From an uncultured Lachnospiraceae bacterium (GTDB taxonomy: Bacteria; Bacillota; Clostridia; Lachnospirales; Lachnospiraceae): a stretch of DNA of 64,000 nt. The notes under the pieces were generated by a model. That model was not told the DNA's origin and did not search any database. It worked only from the letters and a program-made list of their open reading frames with translations. The stretch spans positions 157,779 through 221,778 of the forward strand of contig CAMUXE010000001.1 in NCBI GenBank assembly GCA_947164605.1, given 5' to 3'. Both the position numbers and the translations under genes were made by a program. Positions 1 through 8,837 of this stretch are shown here, one piece after another. Position 1 is the first letter of the stretch. Every line of letters starts with the position of its first letter.

Positions 1-367
1 CAACTACACCATTGATTGCATCATTGAGCTTCTTCCAAACCACATAAGTTGCACACTGAGACTCTCTGTCACAGGCATCCATATCATCAATACAGGCAAC
101 CGGCGCAAGTGAGCCTTCTGTAAGTCTAAGTATCATGCCAACTGTGTACTTGTTAGGAGTGTCTCTCAGGACATATCCTCCCTGAGCTCCACGTATACTT
201 CTTACAAAGCCAGCCTTGTTGAGGATTGAAATAATCTGCTCAAGATACTTATCTGAAATGTCCTGTCTTAAAGCAATGTCCTTGACACTGATTGGTGCTC
301 CAGTGTTGTTCATTGCAAGGTCTAGCATAAGTCTTAAGGCATATCTACCCTTAGTTGAAATCTTCAT
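1..367 (-). CDS. Rrf2-family transcriptional regulator (C-terminus beyond window edge)
   Basis: The minus-strand frame opens at an ATG at 367 behind a good ribosome site (AAGGAGAA) and runs off the left edge. The first ~122 residues begin MKISTKGRYALRLMLDLA, followed by a winged-helix section with QDISDKYLEQI and SIRGAQGGYVL, the signature of the Rrf2 family (IscR, CymR, NsrR). Three cysteines sit near residues 92, 99 and 105 (C-x6-C-x5-C), the arrangement used for an Fe-S cluster in IscR-like members. CymR-type members use cysteine metabolites instead. Rrf2 genes often precede iscS/iscU, which would lie off the left edge in the direction of transcription. Family is certain; the IscR-like role is inference. 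Confidence 0.9.
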   Translation of the reverse strand, partial: MKISTKGRYALRLMLDLAMNNTGAPISVKDIALRQDISDKYLEQIISILNKAGFVRSIRGAQGGYVLRDTPNKYTVGMILRLTEGSLAPVACIDDMDACDRESQCATYVVWKKLNDAINGVV

Positions 368-405
368 AAATTCTCCTTATATCTAAGTCATACTACATTT
401 GTTTT

Positions 406-1689
406 CTAGGCAAATTCTATAAAATCGTCGGCTACTTTCTTTATCTCTTCCTCATAGATTGCTGAGTCAGCATCCGCAACTCCTACAACATGAAAACCGG
501 CTTCTTTAGCCATCTTGACGCCGTGAAGCACATCCTCATATACATAAACATGGCTTATATCCTGACTTTTAGTGAGTTTTTTCGCCACTTCCACATAACC
601 CTTTGATTCTCTTTTTGAAACGCCCAAATCATAAGATGATATATAAAAATCAAAGCAGTGATCTAATCCCATGCGCTTCATTGCAGACTCAGCATAAGAC
701 GCATCAGAACTTGTAAATATGCACATCCTGCTTCCCATCTCATGCTCTTTTAAGATCAACCTCCTCATGCCAGGTTTCATAGGTATGTCATTCTCATAGT
801 GACTAGCCATGAGCTGCATTCCCTCTTCCTTAATCTGAGTAGGACTCTTATCAATTTTAAGCACATCTCTGTAGTATCTGGCACTCTCATTCAAGTCCAT
901 ACTGTAAAGCTTTTCCTGAAAATTCTCAGGTATCTCAAGGTCACTTGGAGCATTCTTCTTGACATACTCATAGCCCATGTTATACCAGTAAGGCATTGAA
1001 TCCAGTAAGGTACCGTCCATGTCAAATACTATGTCGTGCCTAGCGTACTGAAATATCTCATCTGTGGCCTGCTTAAGTTTTCTGCTGGCCTCCTCGATAT
1101 CATCACTTGCAAATATAGCTGAGACAACCGCAATACCAGAGACACCCGTGTTCTTAAGATAAGAGCAGTTTTCAAGCTTTATACCACCGATTGCAGTGAT
1201 TGGAATATTTACGCTGTCAGTGATTGCAAGCAAGGTCTCTTTTGTCATGTCTGTGGCGTCTTTTTTAGTAGAGGTGTGAAAAACAGCACCGCTGCCTATA
1301 TAGTCCGCCCCCAGTTTTTCTGCTAAAACGGCCTGTTCAACTGTTTTTGCAGTCATTCCAATAATTTTATTCTCGCCTAAGATTTCTCTTGCTCTCTCAT
1401 ATTCCATGTCAGACTGGCCTATGTGCACACCGTCAGCATCAGCCTCAAGTGCAGCCATAACATCATCGTTAATAACAAAAGGAACCTTATACTTTTGACA
1501 GATAGGTTTTATAAGTTTTGCTTCCTCGACAAGGTCTTCATGACTTGCTTCCTTGTCTCTCAATTGAAGAAAAGTTGCACCGCCTTTAAGTGCAGCCTCC
1601 ACAGCTTCAAGCCTTTTGTTTTCGTCCATCTTACTCCAATCAGTAATAGCATAGAGCTGCATATCCTGATATCTTACTTTTCTTCCCAT
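406..1689 (-). CDS. thiE: Bifunctional thiamine-phosphate synthase / HAD-family hydrolase fusion
   Basis: Residues ~10-212 form a ThiE TIM barrel: FLQLRDK (40-46), VINDD (72-76), GVHIGQSD (87-94), a GSGAVF strand (132-137) and TAIGG. ThiE joins HMP-diphosphate and HET-phosphate to give thiamine phosphate in the cytoplasm. Residues ~217-427 are a complete HAD hydrolase with motif I DMDGT (223-227), motif II IFTSSD and an acidic motif near VYEDVLHGVKMA. At 427 aa it is about twice a stand-alone ThiE. The fusion suggests that the HAD half acts on thiamine phosphate or a pathway by-product; this is inference. No other thi gene and no TPP riboswitch lie within the window. The gene precedes the Rrf2 gene by 38 bp on the same strand. 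Confidence 0.9.
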   Translation of the reverse strand: MGRKVRYQDMQLYAITDWSKMDENKRLEAVEAALKGGATFLQLRDKEASHEDLVEEAKLIKPICQKYKVPFVINDDVMAALEADADGVHIGQSDMEYERAREILGENKIIGMTAKTVEQAVLAEKLGADYIGSGAVFHTSTKKDATDMTKETLLAITDSVNIPITAIGGIKLENCSYLKNTGVSGIAVVSAIFASDDIEEASRKLKQATDEIFQYARHDIVFDMDGTLLDSMPYWYNMGYEYVKKNAPSDLEIPENFQEKLYSMDLNESARYYRDVLKIDKSPTQIKEEGMQLMASHYENDIPMKPGMRRLILKEHEMGSRMCIFTSSDASYAESAMKRMGLDHCFDFYISSYDLGVSKRESKGYVEVAKKLTKSQDISHVYVYEDVLHGVKMAKEAGFHVVGVADADSAIYEEEIKKVADDFIEFA

Positions 1690-1742
1690 TATTATACCCC
1701 ATAATTCCTACCATTTTGGTACACTATAAATATTAACCTATT

Positions 1743-3095
1743 TTATTTAATCTTGCAAGACTTTTTGTCCGCCATGTTCTCCCTGATACTTTTATAAAGC
1801 AGTGGGCACTCCACAAGCAACATTGCAAGCCATCCAGCCAGATATGAGTAAGGCAAGGCCTCAATTCCTAAATGCATGAAAAAGACAAGAGGAATTGCTG
1901 CAAGAACCCTGACTCCCATATTCACAAAACTCGACAGGAGGGTTATCTTTAAGTCTCCTATTCCTCTAAAGTAGCCCTGAACGCCATTAGTCATAGCTGG
2001 CAGTATATACATAAAAGAAATCAACCTAAGATAGCTCACACCTTCCTTGATTACCTCATAGTCCTTGCTAAAAAAGCTCATTATAGTCCTGGCGAAACAA
2101 AAACAAGCTATAAAGACCGCTATGCCATAGCAGAGCTCCAAAATCATTCCACATTTAAAGCCTGATAGCAATCTGTCAGACTTACCAGCACCCTTATTCT
2201 GTGCCATTAAGGCAGTCATACTGTGTCCTATATTCTGCTGTGGTGTATAGGCAAAATCATCCACTCTGTTAACGCTGGTAAAAGCTGCAGCGACTGAAAC
2301 GCCCATGGTATCAACCATACCCTGTATGCCAATCTTTCCCATCTGAACTGTAGCCTGCTGCATAGCTGAAACCCAGCCATAGCTTACAGTCTTTTTAAAA
2401 AGTTCCCTGTCAAAAACAAAGTTTTCTCTCTTAAATCTCAAAGCTTCAATCTCTAACTGTATGTAAACAAAGCAAAAGAGGGCAGCAAGGGCCTCACTGA
2501 CTACTGTAGAGACTGCACAACCTATAACGCCCCATTTAAGGACGATTACAAAGAAAAGATCGCCAAAAACATTAAGAATAGCACTTATAATAAGAAAGTA
2601 GAGGGGTCTTGTAGAATCGCCCAAGGCTCTCAAAGAGCTTGCAAAGAAGTTATAGAGGAAAGTAAAACCGAGTCCCATAAATATAATCCTGATATACCCA
2701 AGTGTCAGGATATAGATATCATCATGTACCCTCATAAGTCTTAAGAGTGGGCCTGCAAAGATTATTCCAAGAATCGTCAAAGTCAGAGAAAAAATACTTC
2801 CCGATATAAGAGTAGTACTGATTTCCCTCTTTAGAGTCTCATAATCCTTAGCCCCAAACTGGGTTCCCATGATTATGGCCGCACCCATACTTAAGCCATT
2901 TAAAAAAAGAATAAGGAGCGTCATGATTGGATTGCAAATTCCAACCGCTGCCAGTGCCCCTTTACCTACATATCTACCTACAATTATACTATCCACCGCA
3001 TTATAAGTAAGCTGAAATAGATTTCCCAAGATAACAGGTATAGAAAATCTTATCAACATAGGCATAATGCGGCCTTTTGTCATATCCTTAGTCAT
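1743..3095 (-). CDS. MATE-family multidrug/Na+ antiporter
   Basis: A 450-residue polytopic membrane protein with about 12 predicted helices in two similar halves. It starts with MTKGRIMPMLIRFSIPVILG and contains the MATE hallmarks QLTYNAVDSIIVGRYVG in helix 1 and a repeated equivalent (GIQGMVDTMGVSVAAAFTS) in the second half. MATE proteins export cationic drugs or metabolites in exchange for Na+ or H+. The length is normal for the family. The start has an AAGGAAAAAG ribosome site. It lies 53 bp upstream of thiE on the same strand and may be co-transcribed. Substrate unknown. Confidence 0.92.
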   Translation of the reverse strand: MTKDMTKGRIMPMLIRFSIPVILGNLFQLTYNAVDSIIVGRYVGKGALAAVGICNPIMTLLILFLNGLSMGAAIIMGTQFGAKDYETLKREISTTLISGSIFSLTLTILGIIFAGPLLRLMRVHDDIYILTLGYIRIIFMGLGFTFLYNFFASSLRALGDSTRPLYFLIISAILNVFGDLFFVIVLKWGVIGCAVSTVVSEALAALFCFVYIQLEIEALRFKRENFVFDRELFKKTVSYGWVSAMQQATVQMGKIGIQGMVDTMGVSVAAAFTSVNRVDDFAYTPQQNIGHSMTALMAQNKGAGKSDRLLSGFKCGMILELCYGIAVFIACFCFARTIMSFFSKDYEVIKEGVSYLRLISFMYILPAMTNGVQGYFRGIGDLKITLLSSFVNMGVRVLAAIPLVFFMHLGIEALPYSYLAGWLAMLLVECPLLYKSIRENMADKKSCKIK

Positions 3096-3174
3096 TCTTT
3101 TTCCTTTTCAAATTTATATCAGGAAGGCTCCCTAACTCAGCTAATTTATCTCCTGATTCTCATGTCAAAACCTG

Positions 3175-3284
3175 TAAGCTTCTATCTCATGCCCTTAGCT
3201 TTATCCCTGCTCTTTCAGCTTAAAGCCCATAAGCTTCTATATCATGTCCTTAGCTTTATCCCTGCTCTTTCAGCTCAAAGCCAA
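3175..3284. repeat. Two-copy 55-bp tandem direct repeat across the nudix 3' end
   Basis: Copy 1 (3175-3229) and copy 2 (3230-3284) differ at about four of 55 positions, each starting TAAGCTTCTAT. Copy 2 contains the last codons and stop of the Nudix gene; copy 1 lies beyond the stop. This is a partial tandem duplication of the gene's 3' end. Confidence 0.85.
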
Positions 3285-3807
3285 GAGACTTATAGGCAGC
3301 TTCTATAGCATTCTTTTTAAGCTTATATCTCCTAATCTCAGACTTCACAAAAGGCTGTCTATGCATAAAATCCTCATATTGGCTAAAGTCAATAAATCTG
3401 TAATCGCATGTCTCGCCATCCTGAAGCTTTATAACTGTGTCCCTGTCTACCTTTACCATATATACATGGTAGAGTCTCTTTCTTGGATGATCAGCCAGAC
3501 TGTAGACCTCTTGAATTTCGCTCTCAGTCTTGCTTATACCAGTCTCCTCATAGAGTTCCCTGAGAGCAGCCTCCACTGGCCTCTCTCCAGCCAAAACTGA
3601 ACCTCCGGTTATTTCCCACATAAGGGGATTGCTCTGCTTTCTCTCATCTCTCATTGTTGTTAAAAGAAAACCGTCTTCACGAAAGACATAAACCCTCACA
3701 ACAATATGGTAAACTCCATCCGGTATATTTTCCGAGGCAGTCCTCTTAATTGTATATCCTAATTTCTGACCATCACCACTATAAGCGTCCCAGAATTCTG
3801 TGCACAT
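3256..3807 (-). CDS. Nudix hydrolase
   Basis: A 183-residue protein with a perfect Nudix box at residues 69-91: G-x5-E-x7-REL-Y-EE-T-GI, from GSVLAGE to RELYEETGI. The box binds Mg2+ and hydrolyses nucleoside diphosphates linked to another moiety. The N-terminus (MCTEFWDAYSGDGQKLG) resembles the isopentenyl-diphosphate isomerase-like/YfcD class of Nudix proteins, but the substrate cannot be read from sequence. The start codon has an AGAGG site. The 3' end overlaps the second copy of a 55-bp tandem duplication. The gene is alone on its strand between the MATE gene and the divergent GntR regulator. Confidence 0.93.
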   Translation of the reverse strand: MCTEFWDAYSGDGQKLGYTIKRTASENIPDGVYHIVVRVYVFREDGFLLTTMRDERKQSNPLMWEITGGSVLAGERPVEAALRELYEETGISKTESEIQEVYSLADHPRKRLYHVYMVKVDRDTVIKLQDGETCDYRFIDFSQYEDFMHRQPFVKSEIRRYKLKKNAIEAAYKSLGFELKEQG

Positions 3808-3905
3808 TTAAAACCTCTTTGATTAAATAATAATTTTTGAAGCTACCTTAATCTTAACCTTTTTTTCCAATTTTAACAATGGCACTTAAGTCCTAATTTG
3901 TAAGC

Positions 3906-3919
3906 GAATGTATACATTC
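3906..3919. promoter_or_regulatory. Palindromic operator candidate (TGTATACA core)
   Basis: GAATGTATACATTC is a perfect 14-bp palindrome about 40 bp upstream of the -35 element of the GntR/FCD gene. A TGTATACA-type core is typical of FadR/FCD-subfamily GntR operators, so autoregulation is plausible. The same core recurs twice at pflB. Confidence 0.5.
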
Positions 3920-3960
3920 AATAAAATATTTATTCTTTTTTTATTTTTGTTTATTTTTTC

Positions 3961-3989
3961 TTGAATAAATGATAAACAGGTGTTATTAT
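3961..3989 (+). promoter_or_regulatory. Sigma-A promoter for the GntR/FCD regulator
   Basis: TTGAAT, 17-bp spacer, TATTAT; about 30 bp upstream of the AAAGGAGG ribosome site of the regulator gene. Confidence 0.65.
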
Positions 3990-4021
3990 CTATCCTAGAA
4001 TAGTTTAAAGGAGGTTATGCT

Positions 4022-4723
4022 ATGTTAATGGACACAACTTTTGACTTTAAAACAGTTAAAGACCGTGTGAAAGAAACTATAAAAAATAACATAATCTGTC
4101 TTGAATTCAAGCCTGGATTTCATCTAACTCTAAAGCAGTTAGGCTCTGCTTTTCCTTGTGACAGCGAAGCTATTGAACTCGCCCTTTTAGAGCTTGTTGA
4201 TGAAGGCCTGTTATATACCGACTCCGAAATGAATTACTATATATCTTATATCGACTTAAAGGCAATCAAAGACTTTGTCGATTTTAGATTCTTGCTTGAA
4301 AGACAGCTCAGCGTTGAAATCATATCTGCTGTCAAAGACGAAGATTTTGTACAACTCAAAGAGATCAACAACACCATGCAGATGCACGTTAAGAATGACA
4401 ACAACACCGAAGCCATAAGATTTGACAAGAAATTTCATCAGTACTTATATGAAATCATCGGCAGAAATAACTGGTTTGAAATGTTAAATCGCAATTCAGC
4501 CCAGTTCGACCGTTTCATCTCTATGCTTATGATTCTAAACGATGATCACCAGATCAAAGAGAATCACTCAGATATCATAGAGGCTATAAGTGAAAGAAAT
4601 CCTGAGAAAATATTTGCCAACCTGACAAGTCATATTGTTAAGGCACTTGCAAATTCAGACTGTTTCAAAAATCGTTTCCCAAATTTCTTTTCAAACAAGG
4701 CATCTATGCAGAAATCAAATTAA
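4022..4723 (+). CDS. GntR-family (FCD-type) transcriptional regulator
   Basis: 233 residues. Residues ~12-70 form the winged helix (VKDRVKETIKNNIICLEFKPG, then LTLKQLG and ALLELVDEGLLY), and residues ~80-215 are the all-helical FCD ligand domain (FRFLLERQLS, DKKFHQYLYEIIGRN, HSDIIEAI). FCD regulators sense small carboxylic acids or sugars acids and usually repress nearby or related metabolic genes. The recognition helix is poorly conserved (AFPCDSEAIE). An excellent AAAGGAGG site fixes the ATG at 4022. It stands alone, with its own promoter and terminator, so its target is not obvious from neighbours. Shared TGTATACA palindromes at its own promoter and at pflB suggest a link, which is inference. 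Confidence 0.85.
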   Translation: MLMDTTFDFKTVKDRVKETIKNNIICLEFKPGFHLTLKQLGSAFPCDSEAIELALLELVDEGLLYTDSEMNYYISYIDLKAIKDFVDFRFLLERQLSVEIISAVKDEDFVQLKEINNTMQMHVKNDNNTEAIRFDKKFHQYLYEIIGRNNWFEMLNRNSAQFDRFISMLMILNDDHQIKENHSDIIEAISERNPEKIFANLTSHIVKALANSDCFKNRFPNFFSNKASMQKSN

Positions 4724-4731
4724 ATGAGATG

Positions 4732-4777
4732 GCCAGAGAAGCATCAGGTAGCCCCTTTTGCTTCTCTGGCTTTTTTT
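4732..4777 (+). terminator. Rho-independent terminator of the GntR/FCD gene
   Basis: GCCAGAGAAGCA pairs with TGCTTCTCTGGC and is followed by T7, starting 8 bp after the stop codon. Confidence 0.9.
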
Positions 4778-4860
4778 ATTTTTATATCGTAAATTTATTA
4801 TTTTTTAAAAAATAATACTGATTTTTTACTCATATAATTATATATAAAACAAAAAATCAG

Positions 4861-5071
4861 TTGACACCTTTTTTTCAAAGTAGTATTCTCGTGGTGATAA
4901 AAAGAATACACGTGAGTATTTTTTTTTATCTCATTATTAATGTTGCTCCACCTGCAACATAATTATGACAACCTCTCATTTGTATTTCCTGATAGTCACT
5001 ACACATCCCCCTCTTATATGTGGCTTTCGGGACATACCAGAAAAAGCTCTCCCTTAGGGAGAGCTTTTTCT
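4861..5071 (+). ncRNA. Candidate small RNA: strong orphan promoter to terminator
   Basis: A near-consensus promoter (TTGACA at 4861, 17-bp spacer, TATTCT at 4884) points into a stretch with no open frame on the plus strand. About 150 bp further on lies a perfect terminator hairpin (5039-5071) that works in both directions. The interval contains a small GTTGC/GCAAC hairpin near 4942 and a T9 run near 4920. Predicted transcript about 175 nt, starting near 4896, or much shorter if it stops at the T9 run. No known RNA family was recognised. The rest of this 387-bp gap is AT-rich and featureless. Confidence 0.35.
5039..5071. terminator. Bidirectional terminator hairpin
   Basis: Perfect palindrome AGAAAAAGCTCTCCC/GGGAGAGCTTTTTCT with a TTAG loop. 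Serves the RelA/SpoT-domain gene on the minus strand and could also end a plus-strand transcript. Confidence 0.85.
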
Positions 5072-5110
5072 AGTAATATTCACTTTTTCTGTTAATATTC
5101 ACTTTTCTAG

Positions 5111-6946
5111 CTAATTGACATTGTCGCATCTAATCTGGGCTATAAGCTGTCTTCTGTAAGCTCTGATTCCACGCTCATTCCAGTATTTTTTCTGTTCAAA
5201 CTTGATAACCTCAAACCTAAAGGCATCAATCTCTTCCCTCAAGTTGGTCTCTCTTCGACCATTCTTATAAAAGACAGTGATTGACTGCCCCACCTTTGAT
5301 GAATCAATATCATAATCCATGGCAAATCTCTTAGCAGTCTCCTGATCCTTAATCACCTTGATATGGGCATAATAGCCCACAAGGAAAGAAAAGTATCCCA
5401 CGTCAAATTCTTCAAGCATGCCGCCCTCAGTGTCGACAAAAACAATAACTGGAAATTGTCTATCTGAAGCCTCAATCAGAGCCTTCATGTCATCCACATC
5501 ATCCATGCAGATTTCCTTAAAGCTCTCTTTCAAACGCTCAATATCGATAATACCAACATTGTCCGCGATCTCGCCATAGAAGTTAGGCCTTGAGAATAGG
5601 ATATTTTCAAGATCTCTGTATCTTTCTTGTGGCTCAGCATACTCGTTGGACACTGTGAAGGTCATACCCTCATCTGTCTTCTTGATAGTAGCCGTAGAAA
5701 TCCAAATTCTGTTGGCAACCTTAGAGTCTATATGAGTTGTCCTCTCCTTGAAATTCATGCGTTTCTCATCATAAGTGATAAAGATTGAATAGCCAGGAAG
5801 AGCTCCTACATAGTCGCTTATCTCATCCGGCATATCCACAAAAGTCTCAGAATAGCGGCTCTTAATCCAAGAGTATATATAAGATGTGGCCTTCTTAAAG
5901 ACTTCTATCTCCTTTGCATTGCTGGTATCAAGCAAAGTCTTGGCATTGAAGACTGAGTATATCCCAAGCTTAGTGAATGGCTCAAACTTCTTCCTCTTGC
6001 CTACATTGCGCTTCTCCCTCTCAGAGTCTATCTCGGCAAATGCTGCATAGAGCCTTTCATCGTGGACGGAGAGCTGGTTTACTATCCTTATAATCTGATC
6101 AAGTGTGAGCTCAGGTATCTCTACCGATGTATTCTTCCACATCTCAGTAATGGCAGGCTCTCTGCTTGCTTTAAAGAAAAGCTTGGCTAGCTCCTTATCC
6201 TGATCAAAGATATCAATTATCTTCTGGTTAAGGGGCTGAGTGTTAAACTTGAGGCGGTAGTGGCAACGAATCATATTGTCCCACTTGCGCATCTTATAGT
6301 GATTATGGCCCAAATCTTCAAGAAGCTTAACCAAAGAGTCATCACAGAGCTCAAGTGTAGCCAAGATAGAGTTCATCTTCCTTGCAAGGGCTTCATTGCC
6401 CTCTCCGAAGGCTGATCCCTTATATCTTAAGTCATGCTCTATCTCGTGCCAACCCTCAAAGGAGTTTGTTCTAAGCTGAATCTCAAAAGTATCATCGACG
6501 TATTCAGCCAAATCCGGATTAATAATTGACTTTGCCAGATAATCCGGCAATCTGTAGATACCATTAACCTTCATGGCCTTAAATTCGTACTCTGTATTCT
6601 CAGTAGTCTCCCAGATGCCTGGCTCTACAAAGATGGTATCCAGAAGATTTCTGACTATAGCCATATCATCTTCAAAGTAGAGCATGATCCTGATCCCTAC
6701 AAGATCCTGCATCTTCTTATCTTCGTTCTCTCCACCAATTCTTCCGTAATCTTTAAAGAGCAGCTTATTTACCATCGAATCTTTTTCTTTGACCCTGTAG
6801 GCGATTCGGTAGTAAAAGCCCGCTTTCTTCATTTTTTCTTCGATAATAGCTGTCAGATCGTCTCCTACGACATCAGGTACTACAATTCTGTCTACACACT
6901 CTCTACAAAAAAGTGGATTTGGCGTAAATTCCTGTTTTTCTGGCAA
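5111..6946 (-). CDS. RelA/SpoT-domain protein with long C-terminal extension
   Basis: Residues ~45-175 carry the RelA/SpoT nucleotidyltransferase fold: RVKEKDSMVNKLL (substrate-binding R..K..S..K pattern), DLVGIRIMLYFEDD (80-94) and EIQLRTNSFEGWHEIEHDLRYK (155 on), matching E-x-Q-[IL]-RT...W..IEH of (p)ppGpp synthetases. There is no HD hydrolase, TGS or ACT domain, so it is not a canonical Rel. At 611 aa it is far longer than small alarmone synthetases (~200-260 aa); the remaining ~430 residues are not recognised. The start is TTG at 6946 behind AGGGTGAG. The role may be alarmone synthesis, or tRNA/NTP modification as in toxic relatives. It is flanked by terminators and lies ~180 bp downstream of gltX's far end. 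Confidence 0.75.
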   Translation of the reverse strand: MPEKQEFTPNPLFCRECVDRIVVPDVVGDDLTAIIEEKMKKAGFYYRIAYRVKEKDSMVNKLLFKDYGRIGGENEDKKMQDLVGIRIMLYFEDDMAIVRNLLDTIFVEPGIWETTENTEYEFKAMKVNGIYRLPDYLAKSIINPDLAEYVDDTFEIQLRTNSFEGWHEIEHDLRYKGSAFGEGNEALARKMNSILATLELCDDSLVKLLEDLGHNHYKMRKWDNMIRCHYRLKFNTQPLNQKIIDIFDQDKELAKLFFKASREPAITEMWKNTSVEIPELTLDQIIRIVNQLSVHDERLYAAFAEIDSEREKRNVGKRKKFEPFTKLGIYSVFNAKTLLDTSNAKEIEVFKKATSYIYSWIKSRYSETFVDMPDEISDYVGALPGYSIFITYDEKRMNFKERTTHIDSKVANRIWISTATIKKTDEGMTFTVSNEYAEPQERYRDLENILFSRPNFYGEIADNVGIIDIERLKESFKEICMDDVDDMKALIEASDRQFPVIVFVDTEGGMLEEFDVGYFSFLVGYYAHIKVIKDQETAKRFAMDYDIDSSKVGQSITVFYKNGRRETNLREEIDAFRFEVIKFEQKKYWNERGIRAYRRQLIAQIRCDNVN

Positions 6947-7125
6947 TTATCTCACCCTCTCTCTATCCCCGGACTTATAGTCCTCGGGACTCCCTATTAA
7001 GTAACATATGTCTAGTTTTAAGGTCTTTGCAATATCAAATTGCTATCAGCAAAAAATTATGTCATATTGTTATTGCCTTAGATTTATATAGTGTAAATCC
7101 AACCACAAGACCTATAATCATTGTT

Positions 7126-8778
7126 TTATAACTGCTTCTTAATTCTCTCTCTCATGGCATCCTCACCCATGATGTGAATTATAGTCCAAAGATCTGGTGT
7201 ATTAGCTCTGCCTGTAACTGCAATTCTTACAGCCTCAGCTATGTCAGATACACTGCCCTTGAAATTCTCTGGATTTGCCTTGTAAGCCTTGATATCTGAT
7301 GAATAGCCATGTGCATCAGCGATCTCTTTCAACATATCAAACCAAGCTGTATTGTCAGCCTCATAGCTGAAACGCTCTAAGTAATCATTGAGAATAAGCT
7401 TCTTTTCTGCCTCGTCCATTTTGAAGTCATCAGCACTTGAATCTGCTTCCTCTGTGAAGAAGTATGAGATAAGCTCGAAGATCTGCTTAGCGTAAGCTAA
7501 GTCTTTTCTTCTTCTCTTCATACCTACTCCCATGTAAAGTCTTAAGATTGAGAGCATCTTCTCCTTGTCAGCAAAGTAGATGTCTTTCTTGTCTGGAGCG
7601 TAAGTTTCAGCCCATGTGTAAAGGAAATCATAAATCTCATCCTCAGACAACTTAGAAAGCTCGTTCTTACTGATATTCATGAACTTATCCTTGTCAAAAA
7701 GAGCTCCTGACTGGTTCATCTTCTCAACGCTGAATGGGAACTCATTGATTGGCTTGTCTGGGAACTGATTGTGCCACTCTTCAAAGTTTGAGTTGAGAAG
7801 AGTGAGAAGATATATCTTCATACAGTATGGGTGGTAACCATCTTCCATATAGTAGTTAAGTGAAAGTTCTGGATCTTTTCTCTTTGAGAGCTTTCTCTTA
7901 CCACCAGTTTCCTCGTCAATCTTCATAAGATGTGCAGTATGGGCATACTTTGGCATCTTAAAGCCTAAGAGATTGAAAAGCTCATAGTGAATTGGAGCTG
8001 AAGCAAGCCATTCGCCGCCTCTTACAACTACTGTTGTTCTCATAAGATGATCATCAATAGCATGAGCAAAATGATATGTTGGAATTCCATCTTTCTTTAA
8101 GAGAACTATATCATGGATGTTTTCTGGAAGCTTAACCTCTCCCTTAATCTCATCCTTAAAGACAATCTCCTTGCCCTCTGTGCCCTGAGAGTGAAGTCTC
8201 AAAACATATGGCTTTCCCTCAGCCAGATTCTTCTCAATCTCTTCATATGTGAGATCTCTGTCTTTAGCATACTTGCCATAGTAGCCTGTAAGTGCCTTCT
8301 CTTCTTCCTGCTGCTTTCTGAGCTCCTCAAGCTCTTCCTCAGTCTGAAAGCAAGGGTATGCAAGTCCCTTCTTTACCAAGTCTTTTGCATATGTGTGGTA
8401 GATTTCTACTCTCTGTCTCTGAACATAAGGACCATACTGGTTCTGCTCAGCATCCTCAGGGAAACCTGCTCCCTCATCAAACTCGATATCAAAGTAGCGA
8501 AGAGTCTTAATAATAAGATCTACAGCTCCCTCTACCTTTCTCTTCTCATCAGTATCCTCAATTCTTAAGTAGAACACTCCGTCATGTCTGTGAGCTATTC
8601 TCTCATCAGCTAGGGCACTGTAAAGGTTTCCAAGATGAATAAAACCTGTTGGGCTTGGTGCCATACGTGTTACCTCAGCCTTCTTAGAAAGCTTTCTGTA
8701 TGGGTACTTCTCCTCATAGTAATCAGGTGTCTTGTCAACATCTGGAAACAGTAGATTAGCCAGCTTCTCGTAATCCAT
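7126..8778 (-). CDS. gltX: Glutamyl-tRNA synthetase
   Basis: A class I synthetase charging tRNA-Glu (in many Clostridia also tRNA-Gln, which is then amidated). The HIGH motif appears as PSPTGFIHLGN (41-51) and KMSKS as KLSKRKD (near 297). The 550-residue length, slightly above the usual 480-500, includes an N-terminal 35-residue extension (FPDVDKTPDYYEEKYP), seen in a clostridial GltX subgroup. An AAGGAGAA ribosome site supports the ATG. It lies 59 bp upstream of pflA's far end on the same strand. Confidence 0.96.
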   Translation of the reverse strand: MDYEKLANLLFPDVDKTPDYYEEKYPYRKLSKKAEVTRMAPSPTGFIHLGNLYSALADERIAHRHDGVFYLRIEDTDEKRKVEGAVDLIIKTLRYFDIEFDEGAGFPEDAEQNQYGPYVQRQRVEIYHTYAKDLVKKGLAYPCFQTEEELEELRKQQEEEKALTGYYGKYAKDRDLTYEEIEKNLAEGKPYVLRLHSQGTEGKEIVFKDEIKGEVKLPENIHDIVLLKKDGIPTYHFAHAIDDHLMRTTVVVRGGEWLASAPIHYELFNLLGFKMPKYAHTAHLMKIDEETGGKRKLSKRKDPELSLNYYMEDGYHPYCMKIYLLTLLNSNFEEWHNQFPDKPINEFPFSVEKMNQSGALFDKDKFMNISKNELSKLSEDEIYDFLYTWAETYAPDKKDIYFADKEKMLSILRLYMGVGMKRRRKDLAYAKQIFELISYFFTEEADSSADDFKMDEAEKKLILNDYLERFSYEADNTAWFDMLKEIADAHGYSSDIKAYKANPENFKGSVSDIAEAVRIAVTGRANTPDLWTIIHIMGEDAMRERIKKQL

Positions 8779-8837
8779 TATTTTCTCCTTTTCAATATTT
8801 CAATATTTCAATAATTCAATTAAATTAATATAAGTTC

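Noticed and set aside
1690..1742. TPP riboswitch upstream of thiE
   Set aside because: Only ~50 bp separate the genes and no THI-box sequence (CUGAGA) is seen.
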